DNA of 48,610 bases. Origin: Chitinophaga pinensis. Lineage in GTDB: Bacteria; Bacteroidota; Bacteroidia; Chitinophagales; CAIOSU01. The position numbers and the translations under genes are program-made. The notes below the pieces were generated by a model. It did not search any database. It had not been told where the DNA came from and was given only the letters and a program-made list of their open reading frames with translations. The stretch's first letter is position 1. Every line of letters begins with the position of its first letter. The stretch covers positions 1-48,610 of the forward strand of contig CAMDKI010000015.1 in NCBI GenBank assembly GCA_945901065.1, read 5' to 3'. Of the stretch, positions 9,549 to 17,210 are shown one piece after another.

Positions 9549-10427
9549 ATGCGCCTAGCCATATACGGTAGACTACTAAAAGATGAGGATATACCCTACT
9601 TGCAGGAGCTGCTTGATATTATTAGCGAGAGGCAAATTGAGGCTTTGCTTCACAAAAACTATCAAAACCAGTTTAAGGGTCGCTTGCAATTAAAAGGCAA
9701 GTTTGGCACTTTTAAAAACCACGAAGATATTAAGGACAACGCCGATTTTTTGATAAGTCTAGGTGGCGATGGTACCTTGTTGGACACCCTTACCTACGTG
9801 CGAAACAGTAATATTCCCATTTTGGGTATCAATTTTGGCCGATTAGGTTTTTTGGCAAGCACAGGCCGTAAAGAAATACGTTTGGCTATTGATGCATTGC
9901 AAGCTCGCACATACCAGCTTGATACCCGCACGTTATTGCACCTCGATTCTAACAAAGACATTTTTGGTGGGGTAAATTATGCGCTCAATGAATTCTCCAT
10001 CCACAAAAAGGATACGAGTAGCATGATTACCATCCATACCTACATCAACGGCGAATTACTCAATTCTTATTGGGCCGATGGCTTGATTATTGCTACACCA
10101 ACGGGTTCAACAGGATACAACCTTAGCTGTGGAGGTCCTATTATCTTTCCTTCCTCCGAAAATTTTGTAATTACGCCAGTAGCACCGCATAACCTCAATG
10201 TGCGGCCCATAATTGTTTCAAGCGATTCCATTATTTCATTTGAAGTAGAGGGTCGAAACGAAAACTTCCTTTGCACCCTCGACTCACGATACGAGGCCAT
10301 TGACACATCCTATCAATTAGCGGTCCGCAAAGAGGAGTTTTCCATCAGTTTGCTGCGTGTAAACGAGATGGATTTTTTAAGCACCATACGCGAGAAACTT
10401 ATGTGGGGCGCTGATCAGAGGAATTAA
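9549..10427 (+). CDS. nadK: NAD kinase
   Basis: A 292-residue cytoplasmic enzyme that phosphorylates NAD to NADP. The diagnostic GGDGT motif is at 72-76 (Asp74 catalytic). GINFGRLGFLA follows near 93, the NE pair near 147, and PTGSTGYNLSCGGPI at 184-198. Length and start are typical for bacterial NadK. It is preceded by a good promoter with a very short leader and is not obviously in an operon. The next gene, a PorG-like barrel, starts 108 bases on. In many Bacteroidota, nadK lies close to the porG-uppS-bamA group. Here two PorG-family genes follow it, while porG-uppS-bamA itself is about 17 kb away, which hints at a local rearrangement or duplication. Confidence 0.97.
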   Translation: MRLAIYGRLLKDEDIPYLQELLDIISERQIEALLHKNYQNQFKGRLQLKGKFGTFKNHEDIKDNADFLISLGGDGTLLDTLTYVRNSNIPILGINFGRLGFLASTGRKEIRLAIDALQARTYQLDTRTLLHLDSNKDIFGGVNYALNEFSIHKKDTSSMITIHTYINGELLNSYWADGLIIATPTGSTGYNLSCGGPIIFPSSENFVITPVAPHNLNVRPIIVSSDSIISFEVEGRNENFLCTLDSRYEAIDTSYQLAVRKEEFSISLLRVNEMDFLSTIREKLMWGADQRN

Positions 10428-10535
10428 CACAACTTGACGTAACATTTTATCCAATGTTGCCGTAAAAAAGAGCATGCTAAGGGCAGTGGTATCTTGGCTA
10501 ATCTCAAAACTAGTTGTATTAAAACCAAACTGATC

Positions 10536-11480
10536 ATGAAAAGATTCGTGGCAATTCTGGCTGTGTTGAGTTTGATGTCGTGGAGTGCGGTAGCCCAGGT
10601 TGGAGAAGTGGGAATCGGAGTTGGCACATCAAATTTTCTCGGGGACTTAGGAAAGAAAAGTTCCACCAGAGCATCTTATTTCGGAGACATTGACGGCTCT
10701 CTATTTAGGCCATCATTTTCGGCTTATTACAGGCATTCATTCTCTTATCGCTTTGCGGGCAAAGTATCTTTGACCTATGGACGGCTGGAGGGCGATGACC
10801 GACTTTCGCGCACCAAAGAGTTCAGAGATGATGCTTGGTATCGCAGTTACCGAAACCTACACTTTAAGACATTTATATTAGAGTTGGCCGCTACTGCTGA
10901 GTTTAATATACTCAAATATGCTCCTGGCAGCATGAAGTATCGTTGGACTCCATATGTTTTTGCTGGCGTAGGTATTTTCGCCTTCGACCCAAAAGCAGAA
11001 TACAACGGCGAATGGGTGCGCTTGCAACCACTTGGCACCGAAGGCCAAGGTTTGCCCAATTATCCCGAAAAGAAGAAGTACTCGCTAATACAGCCATCGT
11101 TACCAGTTGGTTTGGGTGTAAAATTCAACATAAATAAGGCTTGGTCAATTGGTTTAGAAATGGGCCACCGGATAACGTTTACAGACTATGTTGATGATGT
11201 AAGCACCAACTACGTTAGCTACCAAGATTTTTCAAGTTATTATGGTAGTGAGCGGGCCATTATGGCTTATGAGTTGAGCAATCGCTCCGCCGAAATTGAC
11301 CCCGAAGGAAAATACAGCAGCATTACGCAGCCTGGTGAGGTGAGGGGTAACCCACAAAGCAACGATTCGTATTTGTTCACCATGGTTTCGGTATCGTATA
11401 ATTTCGCTAAACTGAATAGGCGCGAAAACAACCCGTTTGCGAAGAAAAACATAGGTAAATACAAGCGAGTATTTAAGTAA
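10536..11480 (+). CDS. PorG-like (DUF6089) outer-membrane barrel, paralog 1
   Basis: A 314-residue outer-membrane protein of the DUF6089 family, which includes the T9SS protein PorG. The ATG at 10536 is preferred over an upstream in-frame TTG because it begins a clean signal peptide (MKRFVAILAV to SAVAQ, about 21 residues). The mature start has the family motif G-x-G-x-S-N-F-L-G-D-L-G. The body carries LQPLGTEGQGL and the acidic TFTDYVDDVSTNY, both shared with the next gene and with porG at 31.1 kb. It is closely related to its downstream neighbour (same motifs in order, similar length), so the pair looks like a tandem duplication. Its role is probably structural or T9SS-associated, but the sequence does not show it directly. 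Confidence 0.85.
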   Translation: MKRFVAILAVLSLMSWSAVAQVGEVGIGVGTSNFLGDLGKKSSTRASYFGDIDGSLFRPSFSAYYRHSFSYRFAGKVSLTYGRLEGDDRLSRTKEFRDDAWYRSYRNLHFKTFILELAATAEFNILKYAPGSMKYRWTPYVFAGVGIFAFDPKAEYNGEWVRLQPLGTEGQGLPNYPEKKKYSLIQPSLPVGLGVKFNINKAWSIGLEMGHRITFTDYVDDVSTNYVSYQDFSSYYGSERAIMAYELSNRSAEIDPEGKYSSITQPGEVRGNPQSNDSYLFTMVSVSYNFAKLNRRENNPFAKKNIGKYKRVFK

Positions 11481-11556
11481 ACGAAGAGTAGATATTTGGT
11501 TGCACTATTGTATTAGATTCAGTAACCATTGCAACAAATTAAATTATATATCGTAC

Positions 11557-11596
11557 AAACAGGCAGGGAGGGACAACTTCTCTGCCTGTTTTTTTA
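11557..11596 (+). terminator. Terminator-like hairpin just before the second PorG-like gene
   Basis: A 15-bp stem (11557-11571 with 11578-11592, one G-T pair, core AAACAGGCAG) is followed by a T run to 11595. It could simply terminate the upstream paralog. However, its stem ends only 20 bases before the next start codon, leaving no room for a separate promoter after it. Confidence 0.75.
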
Positions 11597-11612
11597 CTAC
11601 AAATATGTAAGC

Positions 11613-12551
11613 ATGTTTAGGAAAAGTATTTTCACTTTATTGATGGTGGGCGGTTGGGCACTGGGTGCTTGGGCACAACACCAAGAAGTGGGTTTGGGCT
11701 TTGGTACTACTACTTTTATGGGCGACTTGGGCAAGCATGACTCTAAAACATCTACGTATTTTGGCAATGTTGGCGCTGGTATTACCCGACCAGCTGCAAC
11801 TATTTGGTATCGGAATACTTTCAACCCTTGGGTGGCCATTAAGGGCAGTATGACCTTTTCCCAGATAAAAGGCGATGACCGCTTGGCCGAAAGTACCGAC
11901 CGTACTTCGGGCGATTGGTACCGTAGCTATCGCAACCTACGTTTTCAATCGGTATTGATTGAGGCCATGGTGCAAGGCGAGGTGCATGTGCTACGTTATT
12001 TGCCCGGAAGCCTCACTCATCGCTGGACACCATACGTATCTACTGGAATAGGTATGGTTTATTTCGACCCGAAAACAGATTACAACGGGCAATTAGTGCG
12101 CCTTCAGCCATTGGGCACCGAAGGGCAGGGCTTGGCGCAATACCCCGACCGCCAAAAATATAGCCTAGTACAAGCAGTAATACCCATTGCTATGGGTTTG
12201 AAGGTAAACATTAATCAACGCATTACCATTTCTGGTGAAATTGGGCACAGGGTTACGTTTACCGACTATATGGACGATGTGAGCACCACCTATGTAAGCC
12301 AAGAGCGTTTTGAGGAAGCTTATGGCGCTGCACAGGGCCAAATGATATATGAACTGAGCCACCGTAGCGGCGAATTAGACCCCGACGGGGCTTACGGTGC
12401 TATAACAAAGCCTGGCCAATACCGCGGCAACCCTAAAGGAAAAGATTCGTACTTGTGCGGTTTAATAAGCGTATCGTTCCGTTTTGGTAAAACAAACCCT
12501 GAAAGTGCTTTTAGGCCAAGGTTGAAGAAAGGTAACCCAGTAGTGGAGTAA
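11613..12551 (+). CDS. PorG-like (DUF6089) outer-membrane barrel, paralog 2
   Basis: A 312-residue outer-membrane barrel of the DUF6089/PorG family. The start is taken at the ATG at 11613, which opens a signal peptide (MFRKSIFTLL to LGAWAQ). An upstream in-frame TTG at 11529 would read through the terminator-like hairpin at 11557-11596. Shared motifs with its neighbour are FGTTTFMGDLGK, GDWYRSYRNLRF, VRLQPLGTEGQGL and TFTDYMDDVSTTYVS. The tandem arrangement suggests duplication followed by divergence. Because the hairpin precedes the start so closely, expression may depend on read-through from the upstream copy. The exact function is unknown. Confidence 0.85.
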   Translation: MFRKSIFTLLMVGGWALGAWAQHQEVGLGFGTTTFMGDLGKHDSKTSTYFGNVGAGITRPAATIWYRNTFNPWVAIKGSMTFSQIKGDDRLAESTDRTSGDWYRSYRNLRFQSVLIEAMVQGEVHVLRYLPGSLTHRWTPYVSTGIGMVYFDPKTDYNGQLVRLQPLGTEGQGLAQYPDRQKYSLVQAVIPIAMGLKVNINQRITISGEIGHRVTFTDYMDDVSTTYVSQERFEEAYGAAQGQMIYELSHRSGELDPDGAYGAITKPGQYRGNPKGKDSYLCGLISVSFRFGKTNPESAFRPRLKKGNPVVE

Positions 12552-13040
12552 CTTATGCCATAACGCAGTGTTACCAATAATACATTTTTTTAGGGATTCG
12601 CCGTTTTATGCAATCGGCAGATAGGCATCTTTTCTCTAATAGGAATTGCTTAATGACTAAAGAGGCTGCCATACCCTTCCTATTTTCAAGCATCGCTCCA
12701 AATGTGAGTAAAGGTAAATTAGTACTGGTTTTGCAAAGTAGCGGCAAGGTGACAATTTGCGAGCTTCGTATTGCAATTTTTATACACTTTATGTCGCTGC
12801 GAAATTTTAAGGGGCTTACATACTATCCTCCAAACATATCCGTTAACGAAAGCAATACTTCTCAGCTTTGGGGCTAAAAATGCAACCGTTTGCCAAAAAG
12901 CCTATTCATAAGTGTTTGATTAATTCGACTTATAAAGGGGTAATTCTAATTTTTTTTTGGCTATTCCATTTAAAATGCGGAAATTTGAGCACTCAAAGTT
13001 GAAGATGTGAATTTATTTAATGTATAAATGAAACAATGCT
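12552..13040 (+). other. 489-base intergenic region without a convincing gene
   Basis: AT-rich sequence between the second PorG-like gene and HU. It contains one open frame of 89 codons (12608-12877), which has no recognisable domain, signal or conserved motif and an amino-acid make-up typical of chance translation. The HU promoter should lie in the last 100 bases, but no clear TAnnTTTG was found there. No strong terminator, repeat or structured RNA was identified. Confidence 0.5.
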
Positions 13041-13343
13041 ATGCGCAAAGCGGATTTAATTACTAAAATCTCTGAGAAAACTGGAATTGCAAAAGTTGAT
13101 GTGTTGGTAGCCCTTGAAGCATTCTTCAAAGAAACTAAAACATCGCTTAAACGTGGCGAGAACGTTTATATCCGTGGATTTGGCAGCTTCGTTATTAAGA
13201 AAAGAGCCAAGAAAATCGGCAGGAATATTAAAAAGAACGTGGCGATTGAGATTCCTGAACACTTTATCCCGGTATTTAAACCTGCAAAAGTGTTTACTGA
13301 CGTGGTGAAGAAGAATGTTAAAGAAATTAAAGCAGAACAATAA
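13041..13343 (+). CDS. HU/IHF-family DNA-binding protein
   Basis: A 100-residue nucleoid protein of the bacterial histone-like family, which binds and bends DNA as a dimer. The N-terminal helices (MRKADLITKISEKTGIAKVDV) and the conserved GENVYIRGFGSFVIKKRA are standard. The beta-arm that usually carries the proline (RNPxTG in E. coli HU) is replaced by IGRNIKKNVAIEIPE, as in many Bacteroidota HU-like proteins, keeping IPEH and PVFKPAK. A TPR-protein gene begins on the base after its stop codon, and the COX24-like peptide and RNase G follow, so these probably form one transcription unit up to the hairpin at 14303. Confidence 0.95.
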   Translation: MRKADLITKISEKTGIAKVDVLVALEAFFKETKTSLKRGENVYIRGFGSFVIKKRAKKIGRNIKKNVAIEIPEHFIPVFKPAKVFTDVVKKNVKEIKAEQ

Positions 13344-14186
13344 TTGACATCGGCCGGAAAAATCGGTTTATTGCTTGCAACTATCGCTGTTACGGTAGCC
13401 ATTTATTTTTTTGGCGATTTTAAAGGCAAAGGCAAGGTTAAGGAGGAAGCTCCTGCCGAGGAGACCGTGTCAAAATTTGATTATCTGCTTTATAAAGAAA
13501 CTTTGCTGCAAAAGCTGGAGCCTGTGAAAAGGCAGGTTTTAGAAAACCTAGAACAGAATTTAGCCAAAGCTGCCAGCGAAGAGGAAAAGTTAACGGTATT
13601 GAACCAATTGATAGCTGAATGTGAACAGCAGAAATTGGAGTTGATGGCGACCATGTACTCAAAGGATATAGCTTCAATGAAAAATGAAGCTGACTTATGG
13701 GATAAGACTGGCACCTATTTTATGGGTCTGTTTTATAATCTTAAGGAAGAGCCAGCAGTGCAAACGTTTGAACTGGAAGAGGCAAGGATGTGTTTTGTGA
13801 AAGCCATAGAACTTGATAGTACTAATTTGGAGTATCAAGTGCGCTTGGGCGTAACGTACATGGAAGATCAAACCCAAACCATGCAAGGCGTGCAGATGTT
13901 GCTTGGCGTGGTTGAGAAAGATTCTACCCATGTAAGTGCAAATTTGTACTTGGGTAGGTTTGGCATCATTTCGGGCCAGTTTGACAAAGCGATAAGTAGG
14001 CTCAACACAGTGTTGAGCGCTGATAGTAGCAATATTGAAGCGTATATATTGATGGCTGATGCACAAGCCGGAAAAGGTGACAAGGCAAAAGCTATTGAAT
14101 ATTTGGAAAAGGTAAAAGCATTGGTACCCGACCCCGAATTTCAAGCCAATATTGATGCTTACATTGAAAAAATAAAGAACTCTTAA
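13344..14186 (+). CDS. Membrane-anchored tetratricopeptide-repeat protein
   Basis: A 280-residue protein with one N-terminal transmembrane segment (about 6-23, IGLLLATIAVTVAIYFFGDF) and no lipobox. A charged helical stretch (about 45-110) follows, then TPR helices (about 125-275, with AISRLNTVLSADSSNIEAYILMADAQAGKGDKAKAIEYLEKVKAL). TPR domains bind partner proteins, and the partner here is unknown. The start is TTG, directly abutting the HU stop, with no upstream room and no ATG before the membrane segment. This HU-TPR pairing seems common in Bacteroidota, which suggests co-expression more than a shared mechanism. The topology (short inside, long outside, or the reverse) cannot be settled from sequence. 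Confidence 0.82.
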   Translation: MTSAGKIGLLLATIAVTVAIYFFGDFKGKGKVKEEAPAEETVSKFDYLLYKETLLQKLEPVKRQVLENLEQNLAKAASEEEKLTVLNQLIAECEQQKLELMATMYSKDIASMKNEADLWDKTGTYFMGLFYNLKEEPAVQTFELEEARMCFVKAIELDSTNLEYQVRLGVTYMEDQTQTMQGVQMLLGVVEKDSTHVSANLYLGRFGIISGQFDKAISRLNTVLSADSSNIEAYILMADAQAGKGDKAKAIEYLEKVKALVPDPEFQANIDAYIEKIKNS

Positions 14187-14205
14187 TTAATAAAATTTTA
14201 GTACT

Positions 14206-14295
14206 ATGCCTTGCGGTAAGAAAAGAAAAAGACATAAGATTGCTACACACAAACGTAAAAAGCGTTTGCGCAAGAATCGTCACAAGAAGAAATAA
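14206..14295 (+). CDS. 29-residue COX24/AURKAIP1-type basic protein
   Basis: A very short gene reading M-P-C-G-K-K-R-K-R-H-K-I-A-T-H, then K-R-K-K-R-L-R-K-N-R-H and three lysines. More than half the residues are Lys or Arg. This is the pattern of a tiny Bacteroidota family related to the AURKAIP1/COX24 domain, whose eukaryotic members are the mitoribosomal protein mS38. A ribosome-bound role is therefore likely but inferred. It starts 19 bases after the TPR-gene stop and is followed by a GC-rich hairpin at 14303-14332, so it should be the last gene of the HU operon. It is easily missed because of its size. Confidence 0.8.
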   Translation: MPCGKKRKRHKIATHKRKKRLRKNRHKKK

Positions 14296-14302
14296 GTAGC
14301 AT

Positions 14303-14332
14303 GTTGGGGCTTATCATTTGTTAAGCCCCAAC
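14303..14332 (+). terminator. Hairpin after the COX24-like gene
   Basis: A perfect 11-bp GC-rich stem (GTTGGGGCTTA, 14303-14313, with 14322-14332) and an 8-base loop, 7 bases after the stop codon. No T run follows, so termination may be partial or factor-dependent. Confidence 0.6.
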
Positions 14333-14437
14333 GCTATAATTGCTGTATTCTTTCGAAATTCATTCGCTTTTTATCCCGTCTCTCCCCCCTGTCAGGCATT
14401 TACGGTAATATTGCCGTTATGCTAAAAAGCAACAGAA

Positions 14438-16012
14438 TTGAATAGGGAATTAATAGTAAATGCCACCCAGAAGGGTGTAAGCATCGCTTTGCTCGAAAAC
14501 AAGGAGTTAGTAGAGCTATACAACGAAGAAAGCGGAAAGCAATTTACAGTTGGCGATATATATTTGGGCAGGGTAACCAAGCTGGTAGCTGGCCTAAATG
14601 CTGCATTTGTAGATGTTGGCTACGAAAAAGATGCCTTCCTGCATTACACCGACCTTGGCCCAAAAATACGTACGGCCATGAAAGTGGCTCAAACTGCTAT
14701 AGCGGGCAACCTCACCGACCCGCTGCTCACCAACCTGCAGTTTGAGAAGGAGATATTGAAAACGGGGAAAATGCCCGAGGTGCTAGATAAGCGCCAGCCT
14801 ATACTTGTACAGGTACTCAAAGAGCCGATATCAACCAAAGGCCCGCGCCTTACCAGCGAAATAGCCATACCGGGCCGCTATCTTATCCTGATGCCGTTTG
14901 GCAACAGTGTAGGTATAAGCAAAAAGGTAAGCTCAAACGAAGAGCGCAAACGCTTGCAGATACTTATTGAAAGCATCAAGCCCAAAAATTTCGGTATTGT
15001 GGTGCGCACCGTGGCGCAAAACAAAAGCGTGGCGGAAATTGATGCCGATCTAAAGAGTTTGTTGGAGAAATGGAAGCAGATACAGATAAACCTTAAAGGC
15101 GCCAACGCCCCCCAGAAGATTTATGGAGAGCTGAAGAAAACCAATACCATAATGCGCGACTTATTAAACGACACGTTCAATAAGATTGTGGTAAACGACT
15201 CGGCCTTGAAAGATGAGTTGGAGGAATATGTAAAGAAAATAGCCCCCAACAAGCAAGATATTGTAAGTTACTACAGCGGTTCGGCCCCGGTATTCGATCA
15301 TGCGGGCATTACCAAACAGATAAAATCATTGTTTGGTAAAACCGTGACTATGCCAGGTGGCTCTTACCTAGTTATTGAGCACACCGAAGCCCTGCATGTT
15401 ATAGATATAAACAGTGGCCATAAAGTAGGCACCCGCAGCGACCAAGAAACTACCGCCCTGAAGGTGAACATGGATGCAGCCAAGGAAATTGCCCGCCAAA
15501 TGCGGCTTCGCGATTTGGGTGGCATTATCGTGCTCGATTTTATCGACATGAAAAACCCAGAGCACAAAAAGGACTTGGCGCAATATATGAAGGAGCAAAT
15601 GGCCAATGATAGGGCCAAGCACACCATTTTGCCGCTTAGCAAATTTGGGTTGATGCAGATTACGCGTGAGCGTACCCGCCCCGAAATGAACATTGTAACC
15701 CAAGAGGTATGTCCTACTTGCGAAGGTACTGGCAAAGTAGAAGCCACCATTTTGTTGGTTGATGATATTAAGCAGAAGCTGTTTGATCTGACAGCCAAGC
15801 ACAAAGACATAAGCCTTATTACCCACCCTTATGTAGAAGCCTATATAAAGAAGGGCTTCCCATCGTTGCGTATGAAATGGAGCTCAGAGCTAAAGCGCTA
15901 TTTCAATCCTATACCGGTTTCATCTAACCATGATTACCATCTTACTGAATTCCACTTTTTGAATAGTGCGGGCGAAGAATTGGGCGATATTGAAAAAGGC
16001 AACCGTTTTTAA
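14438..16012 (+). CDS. rng: Ribonuclease E/G family endoribonuclease
   Basis: A 524-residue RNase G-type enzyme, without the long C-terminal scaffold of RNase E. The N-terminal S1 domain is at about 37-110 (GDIYLGRVTKLVAGLNAAFVDVG). The catalytic DNase I-like region holds VIDINSG (Asp323) and IVLDFIDM (Asp367), the two magnesium-binding aspartates. The zinc-link CPTC is at 425-428. It matures rRNA and starts mRNA decay in other bacteria. The start is TTG: MNRELIVNATQKG aligns with the usual family N terminus and the next methionine is far inside. It is 142 bases downstream of the COX24-like gene. That leader contains an imperfect palindrome (about 14402-14417) near the start. Confidence 0.96.
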   Translation: MNRELIVNATQKGVSIALLENKELVELYNEESGKQFTVGDIYLGRVTKLVAGLNAAFVDVGYEKDAFLHYTDLGPKIRTAMKVAQTAIAGNLTDPLLTNLQFEKEILKTGKMPEVLDKRQPILVQVLKEPISTKGPRLTSEIAIPGRYLILMPFGNSVGISKKVSSNEERKRLQILIESIKPKNFGIVVRTVAQNKSVAEIDADLKSLLEKWKQIQINLKGANAPQKIYGELKKTNTIMRDLLNDTFNKIVVNDSALKDELEEYVKKIAPNKQDIVSYYSGSAPVFDHAGITKQIKSLFGKTVTMPGGSYLVIEHTEALHVIDINSGHKVGTRSDQETTALKVNMDAAKEIARQMRLRDLGGIIVLDFIDMKNPEHKKDLAQYMKEQMANDRAKHTILPLSKFGLMQITRERTRPEMNIVTQEVCPTCEGTGKVEATILLVDDIKQKLFDLTAKHKDISLITHPYVEAYIKKGFPSLRMKWSSELKRYFNPIPVSSNHDYHLTEFHFLNSAGEELGDIEKGNRF

Positions 16013-16141
16013 ACAACACGCGCCTATGTTTGTTTCAATGACATTATGTTGTTGGGATAGCCTGTTTGCTGTGTTATGTTAAATTTTAGCAGCAGTGCAA
16101 CTTCAAACAGCAGTAAGACATCTTTTAACAAATAGGTTATT

Positions 16142-17137
16142 ATGAAATTTTATTTTTTTACCCTTGCCCTACTAGCCACTATAGGCCTTCACGCACAAGG
16201 CAGCAGGCAGTTGGTTTTATCCTTTGATTATCTGTTTGCAGCCAACGATCCGGTGGCATTTGGTTCATCGGAACATTTGAATGCTGATGGAGCAACTATA
16301 AAATTCGACTATGCTGGCTATTACTTAAGCAACATCCAGTTGCAAACAAGCAATGGTTCGGTTAGCATTGATACAGTGCTGCGCATTACTGCCAATACTC
16401 CCAACATTTCGCTTGGGCAAATACCCGTTGGCAACTATCAATCCATAACTTACACCATTGGTGTTGATAGTGCAACCAACCATGCAGACCCAACCGTTTA
16501 TGCCACTGGTCACCCGTTGGCGTTGCAAGTGCCTTCAATGCACTGGTCCTGGAACTCTGGGTATATTTTTGCACGTATTGAAGGCAATATTGATACTTCT
16601 GCCGACCAAACTGCTGGTTTTACGGTTCAGTTTGAGTATCATTTGGGTGGAGATAATTATAAAGCTAATGTTACAGCCAACTTATTAGAAAACGTGACCG
16701 ATTCAACTGAAAGCTTAAATGTAAGCATTAGCTTGTTGCTAGCATTGGTAATAGACAGTTTTGATGTACGTAATGCGAATGATGTTGTAACGCACACCAT
16801 GGACAATGTTCCTCTGGCTCGCGAGTTGGTTGCAAATTTGCAAGCATCGTGGCTGGTTGATTCTTATGTTGTAGATAGGCTTACATCTGTTACCGAATTG
16901 GGCAAAGGAGAGGCTATTAGTCTGTTTCCGAACCCTTTAACTAGTTCAACCATTGTTACCTCATCGATGGGGGCTAAGCAAATTGAAGCATATGACGTTA
17001 GTGGCAAACTGCTTTTTACACAAGAGCTAGAAAATGGTAAAACCACCATCAACAGGTCGCAGTTTCCTAGCGCTGGCCTTTATTTTATTAAAACTTATGA
17101 CAAGACCACTTCCATTAAACAATTGGTGGTGCAGTAG
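16142..17137 (+). CDS. MbnP-domain protein with type-A T9SS sorting domain
   Basis: A 331-residue secreted protein. The signal peptide covers 1-19 (GLHAQ). An MbnP domain spans about 22-240, with GHPL (His124) and MHWSWNSGY (133-141), the copper-site region of the family. The C-terminal type-A T9SS tail has LFPNPLTSS, IEAYDVSGKLL and AGLYFIKTYD. MbnP normally pairs with the diheme enzyme MbnH, which oxidises an MbnP tryptophan. No heme-binding CxxCH protein is encoded in this window. Fusing MbnP to a T9SS tail would place it outside the outer membrane or attached to it. Binding of copper is inferred from the family. A strong bidirectional terminator separates it from the thiolase. Confidence 0.88.
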   Translation: MKFYFFTLALLATIGLHAQGSRQLVLSFDYLFAANDPVAFGSSEHLNADGATIKFDYAGYYLSNIQLQTSNGSVSIDTVLRITANTPNISLGQIPVGNYQSITYTIGVDSATNHADPTVYATGHPLALQVPSMHWSWNSGYIFARIEGNIDTSADQTAGFTVQFEYHLGGDNYKANVTANLLENVTDSTESLNVSISLLLALVIDSFDVRNANDVVTHTMDNVPLARELVANLQASWLVDSYVVDRLTSVTELGKGEAISLFPNPLTSSTIVTSSMGAKQIEAYDVSGKLLFTQELENGKTTINRSQFPSAGLYFIKTYDKTTSIKQLVVQ

Positions 17138-17151
17138 TTCTGATTGATTTA

Positions 17152-17195
17152 AAAAGCGAAGGCACCTTGTATAACTACAAGGTGCCTTTGCTTTT
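17152..17195. terminator. Bidirectional terminator between MbnP and thiolase genes
   Basis: A 20-bp stem with one G-T pair (17152-17171 with 17176-17195) around a TAAC loop. It has an A run on one side and a T run on the other, so it can stop transcripts from both convergent genes. Confidence 0.85.
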
Positions 17196-17210
17196 ATATG
17201 CGTAGGAAGT

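Noticed and set aside
12608..12877. An 89-codon open frame before HU
   Set aside because: No domain, signal or conserved pattern. The composition resembles chance translation and no promoter fits.
15364..15826. Long antisense frames inside rng (and similar ones inside metH, bamA and the adhesin)
   Set aside because: Shadows of strongly conserved genes. None has its own domain or signals.
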